Assembly (NCBI RefSeq): GCF_910592395.1
Contig: NC_088317.1
Location: forward strand, 14,818,001 to 14,882,000
Direction of reading: 5' to 3'
DNA from: Lineus longissimus
Lineage: Eukaryota > Nemertea > Pilidiophora > Heteronemertea > Lineidae
DNA length: 64,000 bases
How positions within the stretch are numbered: the stretch's first letter is position 1; every line of letters begins with the position of its first letter. A model generated the notes under the pieces. The model was not told the origin of the DNA. It saw nothing but the letters and a program-made list of their open reading frames with translations, and did no database searches. Below, one piece after another: positions 1 through 10,451 of this stretch. A program made the position numbers and the translations under genes.

Positions 1-349
1 GATTAGTAAAAATAACACTTTGGTAGTAATTTTTTACTCTAGTATAGTTGCTATTTCACTATAACAGTGGCATTAGTTGATTTAGTTAGAGAATTGGTAC
101 TTTCGCAGTCGGTGCAAAAGGAACTACCAGATTATGTGTTTTTTACGGATCAATTTTGAGTGTGTAATTCGACCGTAAAGTGCCAAACTGTCACTTTTGA
201 GATTGTGAATATTTGCGAAAAAAGACAAACTTACTCCATTTTTATTTTTGTGAATCGATGTAGTGATCTCAGGAATTTGAGTGAAATCAATCATTAAATA
301 TAGATAATTTCTTAAATGCATACATTTTATAACATGGCTTCTCTTCCAG
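1..349. other. P450 intron, partial, cut by window edge
   Basis: AT-rich sequence with no exon I can recognise. The upstream P450 exon with the ExxR motif should lie to the left of the window. Confidence 0.6.
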
Positions 350-428
350 GTTTTTCCCGACGGGACCTGATGTTAAAAGAGTGGTCATGAAAGACACTAT
401 GATTGGTGGATATACCATACCTAAAGGG
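350..428 (+). CDS. P450 exon (post-ExxR, GGYTIPKG)
   Basis: The acceptor is CTCTTCCAG ending at 349 and the donor is GTAACA at 429. The exon is 79 bp, entered in phase 2 (one base completes a codon) and left in phase 0. It encodes 26 whole residues, ending in IPKG. Confidence 0.88.
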
Positions 429-1955
429 GTAACATTTTCACTCTGATCATTTGGTGATAAATCGGTTACAAAATCCCGTAATAGATGGTGATAGGTTAGT
501 TTGTATATGTAGTAGTGACTTTTGTGCAGTCACTTAATGCGTCTGTACATTACGTGACTGCTAACGCAGGTAGCCATTTTTAGACTGCGCCACTCCACGA
601 TTCGTGGACTGCAGGCGCATGCATGAAGATACCAGAATGACGGCGTTCGGTTATCCCGGAATAAAGTGATACGCAAAACCGAATTAATTATGCACACTCA
701 CTTATGTCCAGTATTTAATTATGTGCGATATCATTTCCTCCTAGTGATACAGGTAACATTTGTTCACAAAACATGGTCGTGTTCCTTTCAGACAAATCTT
801 GAAATGAACAACTTTGCTCTCCTGCGATCGAGCGAATATTTCGATGATCCTGAAGACTACCTGCCGGAGAGATGGTTGCGAGGCGAATCAGCCCATAACA
901 TCCACCCCTATCTACTCACACCGTTTGGGTATGGGACTCGCATGTGTCCAGGTAAAGGCAATGCCGCTATCCCCTTCATACCTCGTTATTGCATCCTAAC
1001 TGCTTCTTAATCTTCGGCTAATTAATGTGTGCAGCTTCATTTGGAGACAATTATTACACAATAACGTTAACTATGAACTGGTGATCCTATCGGAGACCAA
1101 TCATTTTTACGCGTTCTATTCAGTCTTGGCCTAAATTGCAATCGGTTCGAGTACCATCCGCCATAGAATGTATTGCAAATATGGAACCTGAAAAGTCAAA
1201 CTTTCATTAGACCGAGGCTATACATAGTAGGGAGCTATTCTTATTTTCATTTCCACTTCGATGCAGGATTTTCTTTCATTCATGGTAAACTGTCACAAGC
1301 CATTTGCCTTCTCTCCGATTTTTTTTCTGCTGACATATTTGCCGGGAAGTTACTATCTTAATCAAGTGTCCGAGTCATCTGTTATGATTTGCTCGCATAT
1401 TATTTGGCATTAGGCCTAGTAGTATCATTACAAAAAGTTGAACACGTTGATTGACAAAACATTGGAAATCCCCGCGAGTGTGGGTCAGTCAATGGGCAAT
1501 AACCCCACTGAGTCATACCCAACACCGTGCACCAGCTCGGACAACAGGATGCCATGCCGCCTCGCGGTAGAATGCAGAGTGAAAGAAGTGGCAACCTGTA
1601 GGCATACAGTTGCATGTAGCCTTTGTATTGACTTCAGCCCCACTGCCATTGAATGGAGAAGTTCACGCCAGCATCGAAAATGGTGATTGGTAGAAAATCT
1701 TGTGGCAGAAAATACTGATTACTCATCACGCGATTTCGGTTTGTAATAAGCCATTTTATACGCATGAATTTCAATTTAACTATTATTATCTTTACAGGTC
1801 GTCGCTTTGCGGAACAAGATATGTACATCATCATTACAAAACTGATTCAAAACTTCAAAATTCGATGGAACTCAAAGGAGGTATTGTCACAGGAGTACAA
1901 AATGGTGTTCATTCCGGACAGACCCGCCACATTTGCGTTTCTTGACAGAGAATAG
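350..1955 (+). CDS. Cytochrome P450, mitochondrial-clan-like, C-terminal part (three exons, 5' end outside window)
   Basis: A haem-thiolate monooxygenase, represented here by its last three coding exons, 350-428, 792-951 and 1798-1955 (stop TAG 1953-1955). All introns are GT-AG and the phases join cleanly. Exon one encodes the strand after the ExxR helix (FFPTGPD..., GGYTIPKG). Its first base completes a split codon that would fit the Arg of ExxR in the preceding, unseen exon. Exon two has the PERW motif (YLPERWLRGE) and ends inside the haem-binding loop. Exon three completes it, so the joined loop reads FGYGTRMCPGRRFAEQD and contains the axial Cys. The double Arg after CPG and the ending with IPDRPATFAFLDRE resemble mitochondrial-clan P450s (CYP10, CYP27 and CYP44-like). 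That assignment is from family knowledge and not proven. The intron splitting the haem loop between CPG and RR is a useful marker. The substrate is unknown. The gene is convergent with the MPEG1 gene to its right. Confidence 0.9.
429..791. other. P450 intron
   Basis: A 363-bp GT-AG intron. Nothing else is recognisable in it. Confidence 0.8.
792..951 (+). CDS. P450 exon (PERW motif and first half of haem loop)
   Basis: The acceptor is TTTCAG ending at 791 and the donor is GTAAAG at 952. The exon carries the ERW motif and FGYGTRMCP. The last base starts a Gly codon completed in the next exon. Confidence 0.92.
952..1797. other. P450 intron interrupting the haem-loop codons
   Basis: An 846-bp GT-AG intron between the codons for CP-G and RRF. 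Short open frames on both strands inside it have no recognisable similarity. Confidence 0.85.
1798..1955 (+). CDS. P450 terminal exon
   Basis: The acceptor is TTTACAG ending at 1797. It completes the haem loop (G-RRFAEQD), runs through the last beta strands (VFIPDRP) and stops at TAG 1953-1955. Confidence 0.92.
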
Positions 1956-2772
1956 ACGTTTGGTCGTCATCTCCGGGGGCGGCCCTTGATCGAGACCGTC
2001 CTCCGCGCTGTGTAGCGCCACCAGAGACGTGTCATCAATCTAGTCTGGGTTTTGAGGTCATTACGTACATGTATACGTTCCCCAAGCGAAAATCAGCGCC
2101 GCCTATTGCCGTGTTAAACCAATGATTTGAACATCGGTAAGATTGAGCGAGATATCACACATTCTTTATGAATGCAAAATACTATCGTGAAAATTTTGGG
2201 AAGGAGCAAAACCTATTTATATTCGGCACAGCTAGACCAAGCTTCATGATTATCATGACGGGTTGAGACGTGCACCGTCGAATCTTAGGGCGCCGCCTTG
2301 ATCGGGCTCTGACTCATTCTTGCCAGACTGATCATTGGCATTACGAAACTGATCATAATAGGAGTGGGAGAGGTTGAATGACTATAATGTTAAATCGTGA
2401 TTCTTAGGAAGACAAAAACGCTACTGTACGACTCAAACAAATTTCTTCACAACTTCATCCCTTCTTTTCGAGCTCATGTTGTCATTGGTGTATATCCGCT
2501 ATAACACATTTATGTTATACTTGGTATTCGCTATGTTGTTCAATTGAAGTATCGTGATGTTCAATGCGTACATTTTCCGGGTCTTTGTCACTTAGTCACT
2601 GCTTCGTCACAAGGCTAAGTGTGCCTCTGCCAATTCCTGACGCACAGTTGGATGTAGCATTTGACCGTTCTAGCGATCAACCGCCGAAATATCAGGAGAT
2701 CTCGCAGGGAGCCGCGCGGTTTTTCCACGCTGACCAAGTCACTCATTGAATTACTGTTCCTGTCACGCGGAG

Positions 2773-2788
2773 AATAAAAGACAATAAA
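2773..2788 (+). promoter_or_regulatory. Candidate polyadenylation signals of the P450
   Basis: Two AATAAA hexamers (2773-2778 and 2783-2788) lie about 820 bp downstream of the stop. That is plausible for a long 3' UTR, but the distance makes assignment uncertain. Confidence 0.35.
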
Positions 2789-2941
2789 TGGGAAGCAAAA
2801 AATCTCACTAACTTCTTCAAAGTTCGTATGCTCTTATTTAATTCATACTGTCGTGAATGCTGAAAAACAGTCTATCCGTAATTAGCAAGTATAGATAATA
2901 GCTGGTGTACAGCTAGAAGCAAGAATAGATTATAGCAGGTA

Positions 2942-3068
2942 CAGTGGAACCTCCCTTAGTGGGCACCTCTCTACTAAGGACAACCCCTAAATAAGAACAC
3001 TAGTTTTGGTCCAAAGTGGTAGTTTCCATTCAATTCGACTTCTCTAATCAGGACACACCTCTATTTAA
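2942..3068 (+). mobile_element. Pogo/Tigger-like MITE fragment
   Basis: It starts TA-CAGTGGAACCTCCCTTAG and continues with ACCTCTCTACTAAGGACA. This is the kind of terminal repeat known from pogo/Tigger (Tc1-mariner) elements. The same sequence, including an internal ACACTAGTTTTGGT block, recurs in opposite orientation at 39957-40114. Only one terminus is clear here. Confidence 0.55.
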
Positions 3069-3210
3069 TGATATCGATTCGCGAAAATAACGACACAGAC
3101 ATTTTTTCGTTAGAAACACCGGAAGAAATGTTGATTTCCAATGATATCGTGATGATTTTTGAAATGTTTAGAAAATAGGCGTGAAAGTTTTTAGGTTTAG
3201 AGTATGGCCC

Positions 3211-3786
3211 TTAAACAGGTTGTTCACGCGCGCCCCCATGGACGTGATATGGTATATGGTCCATTATTGTATCGTGAATCCCATCGTTGTCTATCCTGCT
3301 GCTGCTTGCTGGTATTGTAGAATAACCAAGCCATTCTCGCCGCTTTAAGCCAATGACTATCAACAAAATCACAGTAGCAACCAGCAAAGTGACACCAATT
3401 GAAATCCCAGCAATTTGACCGCTTTGCAGACCTGTACTGGCGCCCGCAGTTATAGAGGATTCCATTGGTTTCATCTCCGACTCCGGAATGAGGCTTGCTC
3501 CTATGTTAGTCCACTGTTGGCCTGTTTTGGTGAGACTCTTCCATGCCAAGGCAGCGGGTTGAAGCGTCGTCATCGGCAGAAGCTGCGGGGGTCGTTGGAA
3601 TGGCGGTCTTTTGATCTTCAGGGCCTGCCTCCCCATGGAACGGGTGCAGACACTGATCTCGCAGTCGTCTTCGATGGCGACGAGATGCTGACTGTATCCG
3701 AGGGGACAGCGATTGGGCCAGGTCGAGGGAGGCTGGTGTTCAAAAAAGGACTCGACAGAACCTGCATTACCATTGGCGTTCCGCTC
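3211..3786 (-). CDS. MPEG1: MPEG1 coding exon 2 (end of P2, membrane helix, tail)
   Basis: It encodes residues 576-766 and the stop. It includes CPLGYSQHL...CEISVC, which aligns with the human CPGGFSQHP...CQVSYC block (human sequence from memory), then the transmembrane helix and a 44-residue tail. The open frame continues upstream to 3885 but that part is intronic. Confidence 0.92.
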   Translation of the reverse strand, partial: ERNANGNAGSVESFFEHQPPSTWPNRCPLGYSQHLVAIEDDCEISVCTRSMGRQALKIKRPPFQRPPQLLPMTTLQPAALAWKSLTKTGQQWTNIGASLIPESEMKPMESSITAGASTGLQSGQIAGISIGVTLLVATVILLIVIGLKRREWLGYSTIPASSSRIDNDGIHDTIMDHIPYHVHGGAREQPV

Positions 3787-6700
3787 CTTAAATAAGAATA
3801 AGCCATAATTTTGTAAAATGTGGACTGAGACGAATTGCAGTGACAACAAAGTACACCATACTTTTGGAATGAAAGTGAACGACAAATTTTAGTTATCTCA
3901 GTTTGAAAAATGTAAATGTGACTTGGTGTATATAGTTCATATAGTTATCAAACCAATTGTATAGAACACCCAAACTAGTGTACCGTTTCAAGTATGGTTT
4001 AGCGAGCATAGTAACTTTAGTAATCTTAGCAATAAAAGTTTTTGAGCTTTTGTAAACTCTCTGAAGATTTTTTGGCCAACGCAGAGCACCCTCGCAGAGG
4101 TTTTTCAGCATAGTGAATGTTTTTTAGAGTTACCTGTGCGCTCGATCAGTGGTAAATATACCGAAATAAACTAGGTCCATCTGGTATGCATGTATTTCAT
4201 GGACAACACGACATCATATGCACTAAATTTCGAGAGAATTTAACCAGCGGGTTACTCGGTGGTGCAAGTACAAAATCAATCCATGCGTATTTTCGAATTC
4301 GTTTCCTATCCATTATCGGACAAACGGGCTGTGCAGTTTCCTCTGTGTGATGCAAATCATGCTTGAAGAATCTTATTACCAGTATGAAGTTAACACAACA
4401 ATGTTTCGTTGCAACCACAGAGTTTTTCCCAACTTAATCAAATAACATCTTTTTCCAGGACGGACTCGCTCGGCAAGCTGGATGGCCTGCATGAGTCTCT
4501 GCAGTCTGGGTAATTGATTCAAAATCGGCAGCACCGTCCGTAAACTGCCACCGTGTAACTAATTAAGTGGATCGCTTTTCATCTTCCAATTAATCGGGTA
4601 TACCGTGCTCGAAAATTTCTGCGAAAATTCTTGTGAAATTCTTGATAAGAACTTACTAGCTTCGCATAAACATGTACAGGTACAATCCAGGACCAGACGT
4701 CTCCCAAGCAGATTAGGGACAACAATTTGTTTCTACACCCTCCTCGATCCGCGAGAGACTTTGCCCCCCTTCCCCCCCCCCCCCGACCAAAAGTTTAAAT
4801 ACAATCGTTCCATCTTTTACAAGACGTTGTAAGATGCTGGCTTTACTTCGACGTGGGGATACTGTACATACATATCCCTGATGTTAAAACGACACTTAAG
4901 CTTGCAGCACACTGGACGCCAACTTCGGCGGCAAGGCGCGTCAGACTGAACGCGACTGAACGCCGCTCGACGCCAGAGTTGGCGGCAGTGGATCGCGCTC
5001 ATAGCACACCTACTCAGAATTGGCGTCCAGTAGCGTCTTTTCCGCCACTTCCAAGAATCGTGGGGGCTGCCATTTTGATATCATGTGACGTCAAGACGCA
5101 AGCTGATTGGCCAAAGCCTTGCCGTTGACGCTGGTTGACGCCAACTCTGGCGGCGATCCGTAGCACACCTGGATTCTTCTTGCGTTCACTGGCGTTCAGA
5201 CGCCGCTACAGGCGTCAAAAATCAAACATGCTAGATATCTGGCGGCAAGTGGCGGCAAGTGGCGTTTGCCTGACGCCGTCCGTAGCACACTACGGATTTT
5301 TCAGGCGTTCAGGACTCTTGCGGCAAAAAACGCGCCTTGCCGCCGGAGTTGGCGTCCAGTGTGCTGCAAGCTTAAGACACTTACCCCGAACAGCAATGGA
5401 TTCCCGGCTTGACAGCTCAAGAAACCAGCGAAGGGCTGCGAGTAGTCAAATATTGGATTCACAAGCGTGACTCTTTCGGTACAACTGAAGAACCAAAAAC
5501 GAAAACATGGATGCGACATCTCGGACGCCTTAGTGAGGGGATCACCGACGCACACCTTGATATCCAGTCCGATATGAAGTGGGTAGAATCCGCCCGGGCA
5601 ACCATGGGTCTCAGTCACGGGATTGCTCACGGTCGACGTGTAGATACCACCGTAACGAAGTCCGGACACTTTCGTCGATGTTGAACTGTCCTCAAACCTA
5701 TAGCACCAGTACGACGTGTAGGTAGCAAGAACAATGTAACGACAGGTGCAAGGCGCGTGTCCATCAACGCAATCACAGTATCTACGCGAGGAATACAAGG
5801 TTCCCTTTTTCAAGAGTGCTGTCTTGAACCCTTCCGGACAAGAGAACTTACCAGTGATCGGGTGGCGTTGGACGAGTTCTTTTAAGCGATCAGTGTTTTC
5901 ATGTAATATCTGTTCATGAATTGAATCAGTGCTAATCTCCTGGAAGACGCCCCCGAAAACATACCTTCCGATTTTCTTGTTACAAGAACCGTCATCCACA
6001 TTTGCCTGAAAGTCAAAGCCTGCTGGCGAGTTGTGATCGGTACATCCGAGAACCGTGTTGAATTTGAAGTAGCGTCCGATAGCCCTCTCAAGATCGTAGG
6101 TAAGTCTGTAGAGAGTAACTTCATTGAGTTCGTGCATGTTGTTCTTATTGATAACGAAGTTTAATGGGAGCCCAGTTCTGTCGATTGCCACCAGCGCGTT
6201 AGGCACCCCCCTCTCCCAGTCGTTCAACGAGAAGTTACTTCTGAAGGGTGGGCCACCAAAAGTCTTGATTTCGGAATGTGTCAGACTGTCTGAATATCCT
6301 TTTGTCTGTTCGTTACTAGATGAATGCTTAACATCACTATGAAAGCCAACCGAGACAAAAAATTGAGCACTAGCCGATACTTTTACCTCCACTGATGTTC
6401 CTTGTTTCTCGTGATCTTGAAGATACTTAGAGCGAATTTGTTGAAGCTGTGATAAGCTCGCCCCGGCATCGACAGAGGTGATGACGTGGGTGCCGTAATC
6501 ACGGACGAGCAGGTCCAGTTCATAATCAGCCATTCGGGTGTTGTTGCCTTCAATGTGACGAGCTACATCAAGAAGTCGAGCTTTGAAGTGTGGATGGAGT
6601 TGAAAGCCTGGTTGGAGGGCCATGGTGTAAAGGTGCTGCTTCAAGGTGACTCGGACGGTGGACGAGCTATCCTTGACCTGCTGATCCTTTACCTGTTGGT

Positions 6701-7109
6701 GTTCGTACGAGAAGGAACCGCTAACACTGACTCCAAAACCAGAGAACGAGGCACCTACATTCACGGACGTGGCTGTGGTACTCTTATAGTCACTCCAATG
6801 CTTGATGATCTCTGCAAACGAGTCCATTCTGCTCTGCTTGACGGGACTAACGTACGTGTTATCAGGGATAATGTAGACCTTGTCCTCCGTAAGCCGACAG
6901 AGGCTGTAATTGAAACTTGCAACCCGTCCGCCAGGGATGTTTCGGAGATTGTCCCAGCCTCCCCCGGGTAGTACCTCAAACCGCTTGATGTCCTTGCCAG
7001 GGAAGCAATTGCCAACGTCGCCTACTGGATAAGCTTCATCGGCTACACATGCGCTACTCCCTAGAATGAGCAATATCAGGGTAAGGATTGTTCCCATGTT
7101 GAAGTCCAT
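3211..7109 (-). CDS. MPEG1: Macrophage-expressed gene 1 / perforin-2, complete (two coding exons)
   Basis: An innate-immune pore-forming protein of the MACPF family, expected in endolysosomal membranes facing engulfed microbes. The coding exons are 7109-5385 and 3786-3211. Joined (phase 0, donor GTAAGT, acceptor TTTAAG) they give 766 codons, close to the roughly 716 of human MPEG1. Residues 1-22 are a signal peptide. The MACPF domain runs from about 30 to 350 with the signature YGTHV at 205-209. A Cys-bounded EGF-like stretch is at 356-376. The P2 domain, with many cysteines, runs from about 385 to 625 and is split by the intron after NPLLFG. Next come a Pro-rich stretch, a transmembrane helix (about 700-722) and a cytoplasmic tail with a YSTI (YxxPhi) sorting motif at 730-733. 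No break or missing signature is seen. The start ATG (context GACGATGG) directly precedes the signal peptide; a second ATG four codons on is an alternative. The human coding sequence is intronless, from memory, so the intron is notable. Confidence 0.95.
3787..5384. other. MPEG1 intron (1598 bp)
   Basis: It contains a copy of the dispersed 'CACTCTTAGA' family on the 3' side (about 4015-4130), a C-rich tract at 4765-4790, and the GC-rich MITE at 4896-5375. No additional coding exon is needed to join the two MPEG1 exons. Confidence 0.85.
4896..5375. mobile_element. GC-rich MITE with 42-bp terminal inverted repeats and TTAA flanks
   Basis: The left end TTAA-GCTTGCAGCACACTGG (4896 onward) and the right end are inverse complements for about 42 bp with one mismatch. 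Both ends have TTAA (4896-4899 and 5372-5375), suggesting a piggyBac-type target. A TTA target of PIF/Harbinger type is also compatible. The interior is GC-rich and built from repeated GCGGCAAG, GGCGTCCAG and TAGCACAC words. It has no coding capacity. Confidence 0.85.
5385..7109 (-). CDS. MPEG1: MPEG1 coding exon 1 (signal peptide, MACPF, most of P2)
   Basis: It encodes residues 1-575, read from 7109 down to 5385. The GTAAGT donor follows directly (5384-5379). Reading further into the intron would give sequence encoded by a transposon, so the exon must end here. Confidence 0.93.
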
Positions 7110-7440
7110 CGTCTGCGGACCCCTGTGGCCCGATTACTCAACGTGAATGAGGCAAGTATACCAATATCCAACAATATAATATAGGCCTGGTGCTGTTATC
7201 TTCATTGAGTTCCACTAACTCGATATTAGGTCGATCATGACTTCGCTCGGACAATGCATATTGACATTGATAACAATCTCATGCTTACGACGTTGGAGTA
7301 ATACTGTGAAAAACAATGGTTGTTAGGCTTGACGGTTAATGTGATTATTTGCGGGTTGTCTCGGCTGGATGTCCAGGTTCTTCTCGACCAGGGAGTTGTA
7401 AGAATCTTATAGGATGCAGGATAACGTAAAGAAGTCGACG

Positions 7441-7517
7441 ACTTGGATTCTTTCTCATAACTGATCTTAACCGTAATAATATTACGGTTAAGATCAGTTA
7501 TGAGAAAGAATCCAAGT
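7441..7517. repeat. Perfect 77-bp palindrome (37-bp arms, 3-nt loop)
   Basis: The left arm 7441-7477 (ACTTGGATTC...CCGTAAT) is the exact reverse complement of the right arm 7481-7517. The spacer is AAT. It lies 332 bp upstream of the MPEG1 start codon and is followed by an alternating TATA-rich tract (7517-7548). Confidence 0.95.
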
Positions 7518-8424
7518 ATATTATATATGTATATATGTATATTATACAATGGTGACTAAGCAGGCAAAGTGAAAGCGATACTCTGATTATATACAGGTTC
7601 TGAACTTTGGTCTAGGGAGACCGACGATGAACTCATTCTCATGAAGCGACACTAACTCTGGTATAGATCTGACAATTCACGACAGTTAATCAGAAAAAAA
7701 TGCGGAACAGAAAAAACATGCACGAGTCGTCACGATGAGTTTCAAGTGACAATACTTCGTTTTTCATCTTTACAGAAAGACTGCTGTTCTTTAGTGTTTT
7801 GCAACGCGTCGTCACATTACCGAGTTTCCGCAAATCTCACGAATATGAATTACAAATTACGAGCTTTTAATAACAAGGGAACTCGCGTTCCATTTTGCAG
7901 TCAACTGTATCTGGTGTTATCAGATATCCATGGATATCCGGTGTTATGTATTAGAAGTTAATGCTTTCCTCCAGTTCCGGTCTTATTGAAAAACGGACGC
8001 TGCGACAATGTAGACTAATTCGTAACGACTCGGCCAGTTCGTCACCAAGAATTCTTCTTCTTCTTCTTCAGCGTTCAACCTGCCTAAGTAAAACTATAAC
8101 ATCAGTCCTGTGGCGGAGATGAAGCGGCTTGTCGCCCGAAGGTCCGGCTGTGTTCCCCACAGCTTTTCTTCGACCTTCGTGTCTTTAGGCCAGAATCTAT
8201 CTCGCTAATCCTGGTACAGGGGAGTCACCAAGAATTCAAAACTCGCTGCATCGAAGAAATTACAGTGGATTGGTGAAAGAACTTTGGATCCCGAATGACC
8301 TTTCTAAGTGTAACGACGTTGACCAGCTTAGCAACCAATGATCTTGTGGTCTCTTTCTCGGATAAATGTAGCAATTCGTAATTTATACTTTGTAATTCCT
8401 GAGATTTGCGGAAACTCGCCATTA

Positions 8425-8578
8425 TATCTCCGAGGACAACGGGATTCTCCGCGGTCGTTCGTTTTCCCGCCCAAATGGGATCGTTATCTCCGCGCACAAC
8501 GGGAGAGTCCGAGGTCGTTCGTTTTCACACGCCAATGAGATCGTTATCTCCGCGCACAACAGAAGTGTCCGAGGGGAA
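8425..8578. repeat. 60-bp tandem repeat, about 2.6 copies
   Basis: Units start at 8425, 8485 and 8545, each beginning TATCTCCG(C/A)G, with CACAACGGGA and GGTCGTTCGTTTTC inside. The third copy is truncated. Confidence 0.85.
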
Positions 8579-9407
8579 ATGAGACGCTGATTCGCCAGGG
8601 TTGTCTATCAATAGTTACTAAAAGAAGTAACCAATATGTTGATTACAAACTAACTCTGAAAGTCCCTACGGCCGCACGCGCAGGTGGGCGGATACATCGA
8701 TCACGATTGAAATCAATTATCCCTCCTCATTTACAGGATGGATAGGGATGCTAATGATGTGGTTGCTTCCTCGAGGATGATTGGATGCACGTATACTATA
8801 TTTACAATGGACCTGCTTGAAGTGATACTGTTCTACGAGATGCAAGCGACGGATAAGTGGATTTGGTTTAGACACTACTCATGCTTGTCAAGTAGCCACC
8901 TACACCGCTTGTAAGGATGTTGCCGGTACTTGTTCTGCCCTCGATCCACTTGTGTAGCCTGGTGGATCTAAAACATTTTGCCGATTTTTGGATTTATGGA
9001 TCATTCAATTACGTTTCACCATGTTTTTGTTCTCTTAAATTACTAGTAGGAAATGTGAATCATTGATAACTTTTGATAGATTAAGAGTTGGTTTCGCATT
9101 CAGACATTCCAGTCTTTTTCTTCAATCTCATGACAAGCATGAGTTTATGGCTAACTGTCTTTCTTTCAATATTTCTTAGACAGGCTAGTTACTCAAAGCA
9201 TATTGGTATACGATACGCAAACGTATCAGCAAATTCGAATCATGATGCCCCATAAAGTCGAAAAGACCGATTTTATGATTTTATGATTGCGAAACTGATT
9301 TCTTAGGTCTGCGGATTGAGTATACATGTCTTGTATATATCGCCCGTGTATTCCCGTAACCGGAAATTAATAATGTTTTTTACAATCAGAAAGACTTATT
9401 TCCGTGC

Positions 9408-9976
9408 GCAAGCTGATTGTACATATGTACCATTCTTAGTCTGAATCTCGTCATCAAAGACTCATGCACAATTGTAGGGCATCAGGATAACTTTCCGTAT
9501 CGACAATATATCGACTGTGTATTTCGCGCTGAAAAGCCTGATGCTAGCTTTAGACACTTCTGTCATCGCAATGGAATATATCTGGTAACCGCCGAATTTT
9601 CACGTGTCCTCAATTTTTCGATTCGTAAAAATGTTTCAACAAAGTCTTATTAAAATGTTTGCGGATTACAAAATTTCTATCCGCTTTTCCAAGCAAGCTG
9701 ATTGTAGAAATGTACTATTCTTAGTCCGTATCTCGCCATCAAAGACTCATCATGCACAATGGATAACTTTCCGTATCGATAATATAACGACTGTGTATTT
9801 CGCGCTGAAATGCCCGCTGATGCTAGCTTTAGACACTTCTGTCATCGCAAAGGAAAATATATTGTAACCGCCGAATTTTCACAAATCCTTAATTTTGCGA
9901 TTCACAGAATATCACAACAGGAAGTCTTATTTAAAAATGTTTGCGGATTACAAAATTTCTTTCCGTTTTTCCAAGC
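9408..9976. repeat. 285-bp tandem duplication (two diverged copies)
   Basis: Copies 9408-9692 and 9693-9976 both start GCAAGCTGATTGTA and end near GCGGATTACAAAATTTCT. Shared landmarks include GTGTATTTCGCGCTGAAA and GATGCTAGCTTTAGACACTT. Small indels separate them. No coding sequence is evident. Confidence 0.88.
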
Positions 9977-10451
9977 CAAAAATTATTTTGCCCTTTTTAT
10001 TTTCGCCATTGCGCTCATTCATGTTATTTGCCCTCGACCCTGAAAGAAGATTGAGAGGTCGCGCGAATTGCAAAAATAGAACGGCGTAAAGATTTGGTGT
10101 TTTACAGTATGAATACAAGCGATGATTGATTCATTGATTGATTTAACTACCATTGATCTAGCACATATTAAATCATATCCAGGTAAGAATTGTTACATCA
10201 CGACTAGAATGAAATCTCATCATTCTGACATTTTACTTGCAGCGACAAGACATTTTAAAAATGATATAACAGGCCACAAAATTAATGATCATCTACATAT
10301 TGTATATCTTACACGAATAATTACTTAAGTAAGTTTGTTGTGATAGGTATACGTAACAGTGTTTTGCCGATACAAAACATCGTAGACTAAAGCGCTCATT
10401 GGCAGCCTCATCACGCTCAGTAACTTCGGGACGTCGTGGTCGGTTAGAGCT

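Larger units (their letters stand above)
1956..3210. other. Convergent intergenic space, P450 and MPEG1 3' ends
   Basis: This holds the 3' untranslated regions of the two convergent genes, two AATAAA hexamers near 2773-2788 for the P450, and a pogo/Tigger-like repeat fragment at 2942-3068. I see no further coding sequence. Confidence 0.6.
7110..10451. other. Intergenic space between divergent MPEG1 and guanylate cyclase genes
   Basis: The two genes are transcribed away from each other, so this 3.3 kb holds both promoters and 5' UTRs. Visible structures are the perfect palindrome at 7441-7517, a TTC run at 8050-8068, a 60-bp tandem repeat (8425-8578) and a 285-bp tandem duplication (9408-9976). 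No convincing core promoter motif was found. Confidence 0.7.

Noticed and set aside
814-999. Alternative open frame across the P450 exon
   Set aside because: It is a shifted frame of the real exon 792-951, which carries the PERW and haem motifs.
3415-3795. 126-codon plus-strand open frame
   Set aside because: Antisense to MPEG1 exon 2.
5135-5470. Open frames through the GC-rich MITE
   Set aside because: Open because the element is GC-rich and repetitive; no transposase motif and part of the frame lies antisense to MPEG1.
6486-6971. 161-codon plus-strand open frame
   Set aside because: It is antisense to the MACPF domain of MPEG1 and has no features of its own.
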